NCBI GenBank assembly: GCA_947624165.1
Contig: CANQJC010000020.1
Span: forward strand, 1 to 38,702
Reading direction: 5' to 3'
Length of the DNA stretch: 38,702 bases
Source of the DNA: an uncultured Clostridia bacterium
GTDB lineage: Bacteria; Bacillota; Clostridia; UBA1381
The position numbers and the translations under genes are program-made. How positions within the stretch are numbered: position 1 is the first letter of the stretch; each line of letters starts with the position of its first letter. This document shows, in pieces, positions 8,978 through 17,933 of this stretch. A model generated the notes under the pieces. It was not told where the DNA came from. It worked only from the letters and a program-made list of their open reading frames with translations, and ran no database searches.

Positions 8978-9742
8978 ATGAAACACACAGAATTATGTAA
9001 ACTTATATTAAAAACAGAAATTGCGGACGGCATATTTGATTTTACGATAGACGCGCCGAAAATCGCCGCCGAAGCTCAATGCGGACAATTTTTGCATATT
9101 GATTGCGGCGGCGCGTTTCTGCGTCGTCCCATAAGCATATGCGACGTATACGACGGTAAAGTGAGATTTATTTTCGAGGTCAAGGGCGAGGGTACCAAGG
9201 CACTCGCGAAATATGAGGTCGGCGATTTGATCGACGTTATGGGACCGCTGGGTCACGGATTTGAAATTGACGGCTCCGTAAAAAATCCGATAATCATAGG
9301 CGGCGGGATTGGCGTATTTCCGCTTTACAACCTCGCGAAGAAGCTTAAAAATGTCGATGTTTTTCTCGGATTCAGGAATAAGGACAGGGTCGTTATGGAA
9401 AAAGAATTTGAAGACGTTTCGGATATGGTAATAGTCGGAACGGACGACGGAAGCTACGGATACAGCGGCTATATAGCCGCCGCCGCCGAACAGTATCTGT
9501 CTTTTCACGACTGCGATATGATTTATTCGTGCGGACCCATGCCGATGCTTAAGGCGGTCAAGAAGCTTGCGGAGGAAAGAGGAATAAGATGTCAGCTTTC
9601 CCTTGAACAGCGTATGGGCTGCGGAATCGGGGCGTGTCTCGTATGCAGCTGCGAAACGACAAAGAGCGGTTCGGACAAATACGCGCGCGTATGCACGAAC
9701 GGACCGGTATTTTACTCCGAGGAGGTGACGCTCAATGACTGA
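8978..9742 (+). CDS. pyrK: Dihydroorotate dehydrogenase electron-transfer subunit
   Basis: PyrK passes electrons from the FMN of PyrD to NAD+ through FAD and a 2Fe-2S cluster. The 254-residue chain has the FAD motif RRPISI (49-54), the NAD-binding GGGIGV (108-113), YSCGPMPML near 183-191, and a C-terminal cluster motif with Cys215, Cys220, Cys223 and Cys239. It overlaps pyrD by eight bases, consistent with translational coupling of the two subunits. The pair makes the class 1B, NAD-linked enzyme suited to anaerobic metabolism. Confidence 0.96.
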   Translation: MKHTELCKLILKTEIADGIFDFTIDAPKIAAEAQCGQFLHIDCGGAFLRRPISICDVYDGKVRFIFEVKGEGTKALAKYEVGDLIDVMGPLGHGFEIDGSVKNPIIIGGGIGVFPLYNLAKKLKNVDVFLGFRNKDRVVMEKEFEDVSDMVIVGTDDGSYGYSGYIAAAAEQYLSFHDCDMIYSCGPMPMLKAVKKLAEERGIRCQLSLEQRMGCGIGACLVCSCETTKSGSDKYARVCTNGPVFYSEEVTLND

Positions 9743-10646
9743 TACAAGAATAAATTTCTGTGGAGTGGAGTTTAAGAATCCGATAGTCACCGCGTCGGGT
9801 ACCTTCGGATTTGGAATGGAATACAACCAATTCGCGCCGATAGAGGAATACGGCGGGTTCAGCGCGAAGGGACTTACGCGTTTTCCGCGCGAGGGTAACA
9901 GACCTCCGAGGATCGCGGAAACACCGAGCGGCATTTTAAACAGCGTCGGGCTGCAAAATCCGGGAGTGGAGTATTTTGCCGAAGCGATAATGCCTATAAT
10001 TTCGGAGTACGACACAAATATAATAGCGAATATATCGGGTAACACGCCGGAGGAATACTGCGAGATGGCGCAAATACTTTCGGATACCGACGTGTCGCTT
10101 ATAGAAATGAATATTTCCTGCCCGAACGTCAAACACGGAGGACTTGCCTTCGGAACGGACGCGGGAGTTGTGGAGGAACTGACGGGAGAGGTAAAGAAAT
10201 ACTGTAAGAAACCTCTTGTTGTGAAGCTTTCTCCGAACGTCACGTCAATATCGGATATTGCAAAGGCTGCGGAAGCGGGCGGCGCGGACGGAGTTTCGCT
10301 CATAAACACGCTCCTCGGCATGAGGATAGACGTAAACACCCGCCGTCCCGTGCTCAGAAACAACACGGGCGGCTTGTCAGGTCCTGCGGTAAAGCCCGTG
10401 GCGGTACGAATGATACACGAGGTTTATAACGCGGTAAGTATTCCGATAATCGGTATGGGCGGCGTTGCGGCGGGCGACGATGTAATAGAGCTTATGCTTG
10501 CCGGCGCGTCTCTCGTCGCGCTCGGTACGTCTCTTTTCAAAAAGCCGGATCTTATATATGACGTGAAATCCGATATTATAAATTATATGGAACGTCACGG
10601 CATAGAAAATATAAATACGTTGGTCGGCGCGGCGCAGATGTGGTAA
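9735..10646 (+). CDS. pyrD: Dihydroorotate dehydrogenase catalytic subunit, class 1B
   Basis: The 303-residue TIM-barrel flavoprotein oxidises dihydroorotate to orotate. Its catalytic base is Cys129 in EMNISCPNVKHGG; a cysteine here marks class 1 enzymes. The N-terminal ASGTFGFG and the FMN-phosphate region IIGMGGV ... GTSLF are conserved. The neighbouring pyrK makes it class 1B. It is the last gene of the operon, and a strong terminator follows about 75 bases later. The next enzyme, orotate phosphoribosyltransferase (pyrE), is not in the window. Confidence 0.97.
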   Translation: MTDTRINFCGVEFKNPIVTASGTFGFGMEYNQFAPIEEYGGFSAKGLTRFPREGNRPPRIAETPSGILNSVGLQNPGVEYFAEAIMPIISEYDTNIIANISGNTPEEYCEMAQILSDTDVSLIEMNISCPNVKHGGLAFGTDAGVVEELTGEVKKYCKKPLVVKLSPNVTSISDIAKAAEAGGADGVSLINTLLGMRIDVNTRRPVLRNNTGGLSGPAVKPVAVRMIHEVYNAVSIPIIGMGGVAAGDDVIELMLAGASLVALGTSLFKKPDLIYDVKSDIINYMERHGIENINTLVGAAQMW

Positions 10647-10720
10647 AACGTCTTGTCTTATACAGCCGCGCTTCGGGCCGCCTTCGGATATACGCGGCAC
10701 GGCTTACGTGCAGATAAATG

Positions 10721-10773
10721 TGATATGCGTCTTTTGGGCATTTGTCTCAAAAGACGCATATCAATTTTATTTT
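10721..10773 (+). terminator. Intrinsic terminator of the pyr operon
   Basis: Sixteen-base exact arms at 10721-10736 and 10748-10763 around an 11-base loop are followed by ATTTTATTTT. A second, weaker inverted repeat (GCCGCG and CGCGGC within 10664-10702) lies upstream. Confidence 0.88.
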
Positions 10774-10911
10774 CCGCGCACGGCTGATTTTTTTGTATAA
10801 AAAAAGGGTTTTACGCAATAAACGGAGTATTATTTATAGGGAAAATCCAATCGTTTCAACCCAAAACGTCAAAAAAATGTTAGAAAATGAGAAAAAAGGG
10901 TAAGTATTAGA
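10774..10911. other. AT-rich intergenic stretch before dnaG
   Basis: This is the middle of the only long gap (10647-11007). It is AT-rich with several A and T runs. I see no open reading frame with a ribosome site, no tRNA-like fold and no recognisable riboswitch. The gap otherwise holds the pyr terminator and the probable dnaG promoter. Confidence 0.5.
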
Positions 10912-10940
10912 TAGACGCGCGCTTTAAGCGTAAATATAAA
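10912..10940 (+). promoter_or_regulatory. Probable sigma-A promoter for dnaG-sigA
   Basis: TAGACG (10912-10917) and TATAAA (10935-10940) are 17 bases apart. The -35 element resembles the TAGACA of the pyr promoter. The short inverted sequence CGCTTTAAGCG lies in the spacer. Confidence 0.42.
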
Positions 10941-11007
10941 ATGGCATTATAGGTATATTTTTCTGCATAACGTGCGAAAATAATACCGTCAAGAGGGAGG
11001 TGGCGGC

Positions 11008-12807
11008 GTGCCAAGGCGTATTTCCGACGATATTATAGCCCGCATAAACGACGAGAACGATATAATAGACTATGTGTCGCAGTACGTACAGCTAAAAAAA
11101 ACGGGACGTGATTACAGCGGGCTGTGTCCGTTTCATCACGAAAAAACGCCGTCCTTTCACGTCAGCCAGGATAAGCAGCTGTTTCATTGTTTCGGCTGCG
11201 GCGCGAGCGGCAATCTTGTTCAGTTTGTGATGCGTACCGAAAATCTCGATTTTGTGGACGCGATAAAGCTTCTTGCCGACAGAGCGGGTATAATCATTCC
11301 CGAGGACGACGGTTTCACGGACGATAATCACGAGAAAAAGAAAAGAATACTTGAAATGAACAAGTGCGCGGCAAGATTCTTCTACTCGTGCCTGAAGGAT
11401 AAAAAACTGGGCGAGAAGGGTCAGCAGTATTTAGCCAAGAGAAACATACCATGGAAAACAATAACCGTTTACGGACTCGGTTACGCCCCCGACAGCCGCG
11501 ACCTGCTTTTAAAACACCTCGCCGCGAACGGATTTTCCGTTGAGGAAGCCGCCGACGGCGGGCTGGCGGTGAGACGGGAAGGTAAAATATACGATAAATT
11601 CAGAGGACGCGTGATGTTTCCTATCATCGACGTCAGAGGGAACGTGATAGGTTTCGGAGGGCGCGTCACGGACGACGTAAAAGAGGTCAACGGCTACAAG
11701 ATACCGAAATATCTCAATTCGCCCGAAACAGCGGCGTTTGACAAGGGAAGAAATTTATTTTCACTTAATCTCGCAAAAAATTCAAAGGAATCGGATCTTA
11801 TATTGTGCGAAGGGTATATGGACGTTATATCCGTGTATCAGGCAGGCATAAAAAATATTGTTGCGACGCTCGGTACGGCGATAACGGAAAACCAGGCGAA
11901 GCTTATGCTTCGTTACGCCGGTGAAATATTGATATGCTATGACAGCGACGAAGCGGGCGTAAAAGCGACGCTTCGCGCGATAGACGTAATAAGCGGCGCG
12001 GGAGGACGTTCGCGCGTTATAAAGCTCGGCGGCGCAAAGGATCCTGACGAATACATAAACAAGAACGGAGTTGAAAAGTTTAAAGAAGCGGTCAGAAAGG
12101 CTGTTCCCTCCACCGAATTCAGGATTTCACTTATTAAAAAGCAGTACGATACGACAACCACCGACGGTAAAATAATGTTCATCGACGAAGCGGCAAACGT
12201 CTTGGCGTCCGTAAAGGACGCGGTAGAGGCGGACGCGTATATAACAAAAATAGCGGAGGATACGGGAATAAGCCGCGGTGCGGTTTTGAGCAAGTACCGC
12301 GAAAAAACGTCGGGGAACAGGCACAGGCGTATTCCGATGAAAACCGAATATCGGAAACAGACGGAGCGCAAGGAACGCGAGACGGTCAGGAAGGAAAATA
12401 CAACGCCGACGCTTATTGCCGCCGAAAAACGTTTGCTCGGACTGATGGCGCAGAGCAAAAAGCTTTACAAAATCGCGGAAAAACGTATTAAACCCGATGA
12501 TTTTTCGACGCAGGTTTACAGAAAGCTTTCACGGCTCATATACGACAGCTACGATCACGACAACGCGCCGGAACCGGCGATAATTTTAAATTCGTTCGAT
12601 TCGGACGAGCTGAGCGAAGCGTCCGAGGTTTTTTACAATTTTGAGGTTTACGACGGAGACGAAGCGACCGTTGCGGAGCTTTTAAATACAATCACATTGG
12701 AAAAGCTTGATATCCGAATCAAAAACGAAACGAACGCGGCTGTGCTTGCCGAATTGTTTCGGGAACGGCAAAAAGCGATTGAAGAAAAAAATACTTGGGA
12801 GGATTAG
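11008..12807 (+). CDS. dnaG: DNA primase
   Basis: DnaG makes RNA primers at the replication fork. The 599-residue chain has the CHC2 zinc finger (Cys40, His43, Cys61, Cys64), the RNA-polymerase core region, and a TOPRIM domain with catalytic Glu268 (LCEGYMDV) and the metal-binding Asp312-Ser-Asp314. The helicase-binding C-terminal region (about 460-599) is more divergent, as is usual. The start is GTG, with GGGAGG (10995-11000) seven bases upstream. The gene is followed after three bases by sigA, the classical macromolecular-synthesis operon order. Confidence 0.96.
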   Translation: MPRRISDDIIARINDENDIIDYVSQYVQLKKTGRDYSGLCPFHHEKTPSFHVSQDKQLFHCFGCGASGNLVQFVMRTENLDFVDAIKLLADRAGIIIPEDDGFTDDNHEKKKRILEMNKCAARFFYSCLKDKKLGEKGQQYLAKRNIPWKTITVYGLGYAPDSRDLLLKHLAANGFSVEEAADGGLAVRREGKIYDKFRGRVMFPIIDVRGNVIGFGGRVTDDVKEVNGYKIPKYLNSPETAAFDKGRNLFSLNLAKNSKESDLILCEGYMDVISVYQAGIKNIVATLGTAITENQAKLMLRYAGEILICYDSDEAGVKATLRAIDVISGAGGRSRVIKLGGAKDPDEYINKNGVEKFKEAVRKAVPSTEFRISLIKKQYDTTTTDGKIMFIDEAANVLASVKDAVEADAYITKIAEDTGISRGAVLSKYREKTSGNRHRRIPMKTEYRKQTERKERETVRKENTTPTLIAAEKRLLGLMAQSKKLYKIAEKRIKPDDFSTQVYRKLSRLIYDSYDHDNAPEPAIILNSFDSDELSEASEVFYNFEVYDGDEATVAELLNTITLEKLDIRIKNETNAAVLAELFRERQKAIEEKNTWED

Positions 12808-12810
12808 GTA

Positions 12811-13968
12811 ATGCTTGAAAGAAAAAAGGCGATCAAGAAGGAGCTTATTGAAAAAGGGAAGAAAAAAGGGGTTCTTTCCTATAAAGAGATAACGGACGCG
12901 TTTGAGGAGATAGAAATAGCGACCGACGAAATCGAACAGCTCTACGACAGGTTTGAAAAGGAAGGAATAGAGCTTGTCGAGGATCTCGATAAGGAGCTTG
13001 AAGAAATCGAGGTCACAAAGGAGGAGCTTGAAGACCTGTCAGTTCCCGAAGGTATCAACATCGACGACCATGTAAAGATGTACCTGAAGGAAATAGGTAA
13101 GGTCGATTTGCTGACAGCCGAGGAGGAAATGACGCTTGCAAAGCGTATGGCTGACGGCGAGGAAGCGAAGCGTCGGCTTGAAGACGAGAACGCGAAAATT
13201 TCCAAAGCGGAAAGAAAACGTCTAGAAACAGCCGTTGAGGACGGAGAACGCGCGAAGAAAGGACTTGCGGAAGCAAATCTGCGTCTTGTGGTAAGTATCG
13301 CCAAGCGTTACGTCGGACGCGGTATGCTTTTCCTCGACCTTATCCAGGAGGGTAATCTCGGACTTATAAAGGCGGTCGACAAATTTGACTACACAAAGGG
13401 ATATAAATTTTCAACATACGCGACATGGTGGATAAGACAGGCTATCACGCGCGCGATAGCAGATCAGGCAAGAACGATAAGAATACCCGTACACATGGTC
13501 GAGACGATAAATAAGCTTGTGAGAGTGTCGCGTCAGCTTGTGCAGGAGCTTGGCAGAGAGCCGACGCCGGAGGAGCTTGCGAAAGAGCTTAATATGCCGG
13601 TGGAAAAGGTTCGTGAAATTTCAAAAATTTCACAGGAGCCTGTTTCGCTTGAAACGCCGATAGGCGAGGAGGAGGACAGTCATCTGGGAGACTTTATTCC
13701 CGACGACGACGCTCCGGCTCCCTCCGAAGCGGCGAGCTTCGTACTTCTTAAAGAACAGCTCGGAGACGTGCTCAAAACGCTTACCCCGCGTGAAGCGAAA
13801 GTGCTTCGGCTGCGTTTCGGACTTGACGACGGACGCGCCAGAACGCTCGAGGAGGTCGGAAAGGAATTTGAAGTGACGCGAGAAAGAATACGCCAGATCG
13901 AAGCGAAGGCACTGAGAAAGCTGCGTCACCCGAGCAGGAGCAAAAAACTCAAGGACTTTTTAGATTGA
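12811..13968 (+). CDS. sigA: Primary sigma factor SigA/RpoD
   Basis: The 385-residue protein has an acidic N-terminal region 1.1, region 1.2 ([12 protein letters not shown]), region 2 with the core-binding and -10 recognition helices ([32 protein letters not shown]), region 3, and region 4 with the -35 recognition helix [20 protein letters not shown]. It has the short insert between regions 1.2 and 2.1 typical of Gram-positive SigA, and not the long non-conserved region of enterobacterial RpoD. It is co-transcribed with dnaG; its ribosome site GGGAGG lies inside the dnaG end. Confidence 0.97.
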   Translation: MLERKKAIKKELIEKGKKKGVLSYKEITDAFEEIEIATDEIEQLYDRFEKEGIELVEDLDKELEEIEVTKEELEDLSVPEGINIDDHVKMYLKEIGKVDLLTAEEEMTLAKRMADGEEAKRRLEDENAKISKAERKRLETAVEDGERAKKGLAEANLRLVVSIAKRYVGRGMLFLDLIQEGNLGLIKAVDKFDYTKGYKFSTYATWWIRQAITRAIADQARTIRIPVHMVETINKLVRVSRQLVQELGREPTPEELAKELNMPVEKVREISKISQEPVSLETPIGEEEDSHLGDFIPDDDAPAPSEAASFVLLKEQLGDVLKTLTPREAKVLRLRFGLDDGRARTLEEVGKEFEVTRERIRQIEAKALRKLRHPSRSKKLKDFLD

Positions 13969-13973
13969 TAAAT

Positions 13974-14007
13974 AAAAAAGCAATATCCGAAAAGATATTG
14001 CTTTTTT
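13974..14007 (+). terminator. Intrinsic terminator after sigA
   Basis: Fourteen-base exact arms (13974-13987 and 13994-14007) enclose a six-base loop; the 3' arm ends in CTTTTTT. It ends only eight bases before the GGAGG of prmA, leaving no room for a promoter between them. Confidence 0.85.
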
Positions 14008-14027
14008 CGGAATACGGAGGATATGTT

Positions 14028-14999
14028 ATGAATTGGATACAGGTAACTGTTTTTACCACGTCGCAGGGTATCGAGCCGGTAAGCGGAAGACTTTATCAAC
14101 TCGGTATAACGGGCTTGGAAATAGAGGACGAGCTTGACTTCAAGGATTTTCTGGAAAACAATCGCCGGTATTGGGATTATGTCGACGAAGAGCTTACCGA
14201 AAAAATGAAGGGCGAGACGAAGATAAAGGTATACGTAAGCGACGATACTGCGGGACGCGATCTTCTTATCGCAATAAAATCCACCCTTGCGGAGCTTAAA
14301 TCGCTCGATAAGGACGGTGAATTCGGCAGACTTGAAACAGAAGCGGATAATATGACCGAGGAGGATTGGGCGAATAACTGGAGACAGTATTTTCATACCA
14401 TGGAAATAGGCGAGCGTATAATTATAAAGCCGGAGTGGGAGCAGGTCGGCGATACGAACGGAAGGGTAGTATTTAACATTGAGCCCGGAATGAGCTTCGG
14501 GACAGGCTCGCACTTTACCACGCAGCTATGTCTCGAAGCACTTGAAAAATACATAGTCCCGGGCGTCAAGATGCTCGATCTCGGCTGCGGAAGCGGTATT
14601 TTGTCCGTGGTATCCCTGCTGCTCGGCGCGGATATGGCCGTCGCCGTCGATATAGACCCCAACGCCGTCGATACCGCCTACGCAAACGCTGAGAGAAACG
14701 GTATCGACAAATCAAAATATACAGTCCTTGCGGGTAATGTTCTCTCGGATGCGGACGTTCAGAGAGAAATATCGAAAAACCGATATGACGTAGTTGCGGC
14801 GAATATCGTCGCGGACGTTATAATCGCGCTCGCGCCGAAGACGCGCGAATACATGAAGGATAACGGAGTATTTATCACGTCGGGAATTATCAGCGACAGG
14901 ATAGATGATGTAAGCCGCGCTTTATCGAAAAACGGATTTTGTATAAAAGACACGGTAAGACGCGGCGACTGGGCTTCCATAATATGCGTTCGGGGGTAA
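14028..14999 (+). CDS. prmA: Ribosomal protein L11 methyltransferase
   Basis: PrmA trimethylates ribosomal protein L11. The 323-residue chain has the N-terminal substrate-recognition domain and a class I methyltransferase fold. The GTGSHFTTQLCLEAL signature comes before the SAM-binding DLGCGSGILSV at about residue 184, followed by AVDIDPNAV and NIVADVI (the catalytic N-I-V/L-A motif). The start at 14028 is chosen because GGAGG (14016-14020) precedes it by seven bases; an upstream in-frame ATG at 13965 would overlap the sigA end and read through the sigA terminator. A flavodiiron-like gene follows after three bases. Confidence 0.95.
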   Translation: MNWIQVTVFTTSQGIEPVSGRLYQLGITGLEIEDELDFKDFLENNRRYWDYVDEELTEKMKGETKIKVYVSDDTAGRDLLIAIKSTLAELKSLDKDGEFGRLETEADNMTEEDWANNWRQYFHTMEIGERIIIKPEWEQVGDTNGRVVFNIEPGMSFGTGSHFTTQLCLEALEKYIVPGVKMLDLGCGSGILSVVSLLLGADMAVAVDIDPNAVDTAYANAERNGIDKSKYTVLAGNVLSDADVQREISKNRYDVVAANIVADVIIALAPKTREYMKDNGVFITSGIISDRIDDVSRALSKNGFCIKDTVRRGDWASIICVRG

Positions 15000-15002
15000 A
15001 TC

Positions 15003-16082
15003 ATGTTAAAAATTACCGATAATGTATACCGCGCCGACGGAAAATACGGCGTGTATCTGATAAAAGATGAAAAAACGGTCGTCGTCGACACGGTTTGCGA
15101 TGAGTATGCGGAGGAATATGTGACCGATATAAAATCGGGAACGGAGAATAAAAAAGTAGATTTTCTCGTGCTGACACATACGGAACCTCATTGTAAAAAA
15201 TTCGTGCGCATGATGATTGCGGAGAATCCCGATATTGTCATTGTCGGCACGATTCCGGCGGTAAAAAATCTGAGGGAAATACTTAACGGCGGTTTTTGCG
15301 AACAGATAGCGAAGAACAACGCCGAGCTTGATGTGGGTGCGTATCCGCTGAGGTTTATTATCACGCCTAATCTGCCTTGTCCCGACAGTATGGTCGTTTT
15401 TATCGAAAAACGCGCCTTATTGTTCGGCGGACGGCTGTTTTCCTCCGAGAGCGATACTGCCGGCGGCGCGGAGGAATACTATTTAAAAAATCTGTCTCCG
15501 TTTCGAGCTTTTGTGAGCGAAGCTTTAAAAAGACTTCCGAATGATATAAAAACAATATGTCCGTATCAAGGAGAACCGATAAAGGATAACGCTCTCGGTT
15601 TCATAAAAAAATATGAGAAATTATCCGAAGAACGATCGGGAGAAAAAATTACCGCGGTATGTTTTTCGCCGCGCGGCGGCTATACCGAGCGGATGGCGCG
15701 TATCGTCGAAAAAACCTTGAACGACGAAGGAGTAGGGACGATGCTCGTATGTGCGGACGATAAGGACGCGGCGAAAACGCTCAACAGTGCCGACGCTGTC
15801 GTTATCGGGACCTCGACGCTCAACAAAAACGCGCGTCGTGAAATACTTTCCCTGCTTGCCGAAGCGGACGCGGTACGCCTGAACGGAAAGCCGTATTTTG
15901 TGTTCGGTTCATACGGGTGGAGCGGCGAAGGAACGCAGATAGTCCACGCGTATCTAAAAATGCTCAGAATGAAACCGTTTTCAAAGCCGATAGGCGCGTA
16001 CTTCGATCCGTCAGAAAAGGAGGAAGAAGAGCTGCGTGAAGTCTCCGCGAATTTTGCGAAAATGCTTTGCGAAAACGGTTAA
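15003..16082 (+). CDS. Flavodiiron-like protein with degenerate metal site
   Basis: The 359-residue protein has the A-type flavoprotein layout: a metallo-beta-lactamase-like domain (about 1-210) followed by a flavodoxin domain (about 215-359). The FMN-binding features are kept: SPRGGYTERMA near 222-232, GTSTLNKNARREI, and FGSYGWSGEG near 301-310. The iron-binding residues are not. The family's HxExDH is HTEPHC (residues 59-64), with one position missing; the HWPDSM histidine is proline (LPCPDSM, Pro125); the LFSNDAFG aspartate region is LFSSESD; and the PSHG histidine is glutamine (PYQG, Gln189). Oxygen or NO reductase activity is therefore unlikely. A role as a flavin scaffold or electron carrier is inference. 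It starts three bases after prmA and probably shares its transcript. Confidence 0.85.
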   Translation: MLKITDNVYRADGKYGVYLIKDEKTVVVDTVCDEYAEEYVTDIKSGTENKKVDFLVLTHTEPHCKKFVRMMIAENPDIVIVGTIPAVKNLREILNGGFCEQIAKNNAELDVGAYPLRFIITPNLPCPDSMVVFIEKRALLFGGRLFSSESDTAGGAEEYYLKNLSPFRAFVSEALKRLPNDIKTICPYQGEPIKDNALGFIKKYEKLSEERSGEKITAVCFSPRGGYTERMARIVEKTLNDEGVGTMLVCADDKDAAKTLNSADAVVIGTSTLNKNARREILSLLAEADAVRLNGKPYFVFGSYGWSGEGTQIVHAYLKMLRMKPFSKPIGAYFDPSEKEEEELREVSANFAKMLCENG

Positions 16083-16095
16083 CGGACGCAATATA

Positions 16096-16124
16096 TTGAC
16101 TTTTTCGCTAAAACATGATACAAT
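16096..16124 (+). promoter_or_regulatory. Sigma-A promoter for the GH26-like gene
   Basis: TTGACT (16096-16101) and TACAAT (16119-16124) are 17 bases apart, each one mismatch from consensus. The predicted start site falls at about 16131, inside the inverted repeat that follows. Confidence 0.75.
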
Positions 16125-16125
16125 A

Positions 16126-16145
16126 TGTATTGCATTTTCAATACA
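16126..16145 (+). promoter_or_regulatory. Inverted repeat at the transcript start
   Basis: TGTATTG (16126-16132) and CAATACA (16139-16145) are exact reverse complements across six bases. The right arm ends just before GGAGGAG. It could be an operator or a short 5' mRNA hairpin; the sequence does not decide. Confidence 0.45.
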
Positions 16146-16159
16146 GGAGGAGATTTAAC

Positions 16160-17890
16160 ATGAAAAAATTTGCAGGCTTGACAGCGGTAATTACCGCGAT
16201 CATTATGTCCTTCGGCACGGTTTATGCATATGATTTTCCGCAGCCGGACTGGGGTGCTCTTTTGCAGGAGAGGACCGAGATGGTAAAGGAAACGGATTTT
16301 GAACTGTACGCGGAAGCAAGTCCTGATAAGGCTTTAAACTACGGCGCGAAATTCGAACCGGCTGCCGGCGCGTATATAGGTATGAGCGCGGACACGTCGG
16401 AGGAATTCAAGCCGCTCGGTTCTTATTTAACATATATAGAATCGTTTTCACAGCTTGATTTATACTATCCGTCCAACGAGATGGCACGCTCGGACAATTC
16501 TGTAATTATGGTGGGCTGGACGGTAAATTCGCTCGACGACGTTGATTATGACGCGGTACAAAAGACGTGCGAGAACCTGAACGCTTACGGAAAGAAGATT
16601 TTCTTCCGCTTCGCGAATGAAATGAACTGCTCGCAGCTTGGCGACGAGCCTGACAGATATGTTGAAATATTCAGAAACGTTGCGAATATAGCGCATCAAT
16701 ACCCGAATTTGGCTGTCGTATGGTCGCCCAACGATATGGGCGCGCTTGACAGACCGTTCGAGTATTATTACCCGGGAAACGAATATGTCGACTGGGTGGG
16801 AGTAAGCTGCTATACGGAAAGGAAATTCCAAAACAACGCAAACACATCGGAAAGCGATTCCATATACTTTATGACGGGCGACTATTCATGGACAACAAAC
16901 AAACTGAAGCCGCTCATAGATTTTATGGAGAAAAATAATATAGAGAAACCAGTTATGATAAGCGAAGGCGCAGTCGCGCGTTACGACGAAACGGGAGCGA
17001 GCTACGACGGCTGGCATGAACCGCGCTTGAGAAATATGCTCTGGAACACAATAATGAAGTATCCGCAGGTAAAGATGATAAACTATTTCAATGTTCATTT
17101 TGACGGATACATCGGAGAACAGTTCAGCATTTTAAACTATCCCGCATCGATCGACATATTCAAGGACGCGGCTTCGAGCGGTGCGTATCTGCGTTCCGCC
17201 GACGATACACCGAAGTTTGTCTTTAAGCCGGCCAATGACGCGGGGACCCTTACAGCGGACGAAAACGGAATAATAAAGCTTCGTACGCTCGCGTACTTTG
17301 CAAACCAACCAAACGTTACCGTAACGTACAGACTGGACGGCAATTGGTTCCATTCATCGGATCAAATCCCGTATACGTGTAATTTGGACGTAAATTCCAT
17401 CAGCGACGGCGCGCATACAATGACTATCGCTACCGACACAGTCTCTAAGGATTACGCGTTTACAAAGAACGGAAACAGTATATCCTTCGGAACGGCGGGA
17501 GGTGCCGATATGTCCGTTCCCGCGCCAAATCCCGCTCCCGAAAACGGCATATCTGTTATTTATAACGGAAATCCGATCGCATTTGAGCAACCGCCGGTGA
17601 TCATCAACGATCATACGCTTGTTCCGCTTCGCGCGATATTTGAAGCCATGAATGCTTCCGTAGACTGGGACGACGCGACAAAAACGGTTACGTCCGCAAG
17701 GGGAGATATAACCGTTTTACTCACGATAAACGACAACATTCTGTACAAAAACGGCAAAGGCACCGAAATCGAAGTCCCCGCGCAGCTTGTGGGCGATTAT
17801 ACTATGATACCCGTCCGCGCTATCGCCGAAGCTTTCGGCAGCAACGTTGAGTGGATACAAGAAACAAAGACGGTCGTTATAACCGAATGA
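16160..17890 (+). CDS. Secreted GH26-like glycosidase with C-terminal stalk domain
   Basis: The 576-residue protein begins with a signal peptide (about 1-23, cleavage after VYA). Residues about 55-355 resemble a GH26 (beta-mannanase-type) barrel: the probable acid/base Glu154 lies in FFRFANEMN and the probable nucleophile Glu269 in PVMISEGAVAR. The usual histidine of the HEM motif is asparagine. Residues about 370-450 look like an Ig-like module, and about 465-576 form a copper-amine-oxidase N1-type stalk domain (TLVPLRAIFEAM, YTMIPVRAIAEAFGS), common in clostridial surface proteins. It is therefore probably exported and wall-associated. The start is at 16160 behind AGGAGG; an in-frame ATG at 16115 lies inside the promoter. 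It has its own promoter and terminator. The substrate is unknown. Confidence 0.82.
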   Translation: MKKFAGLTAVITAIIMSFGTVYAYDFPQPDWGALLQERTEMVKETDFELYAEASPDKALNYGAKFEPAAGAYIGMSADTSEEFKPLGSYLTYIESFSQLDLYYPSNEMARSDNSVIMVGWTVNSLDDVDYDAVQKTCENLNAYGKKIFFRFANEMNCSQLGDEPDRYVEIFRNVANIAHQYPNLAVVWSPNDMGALDRPFEYYYPGNEYVDWVGVSCYTERKFQNNANTSESDSIYFMTGDYSWTTNKLKPLIDFMEKNNIEKPVMISEGAVARYDETGASYDGWHEPRLRNMLWNTIMKYPQVKMINYFNVHFDGYIGEQFSILNYPASIDIFKDAASSGAYLRSADDTPKFVFKPANDAGTLTADENGIIKLRTLAYFANQPNVTVTYRLDGNWFHSSDQIPYTCNLDVNSISDGAHTMTIATDTVSKDYAFTKNGNSISFGTAGGADMSVPAPNPAPENGISVIYNGNPIAFEQPPVIINDHTLVPLRAIFEAMNASVDWDDATKTVTSARGDITVLLTINDNILYKNGKGTEIEVPAQLVGDYTMIPVRAIAEAFGSNVEWIQETKTVVITE

Positions 17891-17895
17891 CATTG

Positions 17896-17933
17896 AAAGC
17901 AGCCGGTCCGCACTGTCGGACAGGCTGCTTTTT
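17896..17933 (+). terminator. Intrinsic terminator after the GH26-like gene
   Basis: AAAGCAGCC (17896-17904) pairs with GGCTGCTTT (17923-17931), with an inner GTCCG/CGGAC pairing and a following T run. Confidence 0.82.

Noticed and set aside
9008-10366. Long open frame (452 codons) antisense to pyrK and pyrD
   Set aside because: It mirrors the codon bias of the two real genes, has no ribosome site and shows no recognisable domain. The same applies to antisense frames over pyrC (6511-7521), galK (22006-22797) and the LTA-synthase-like gene (28548-29330).
10664-10702. GC-rich inverted repeat after pyrD as the main terminator
   Set aside because: Only six bases pair, with a long loop and no T run; the 16-base stem at 10721-10763 is far stronger.
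10774-11007. Structured RNA or riboswitch before dnaG
   Set aside because: The stretch is AT-rich without a conserved fold or motif that I recognise.
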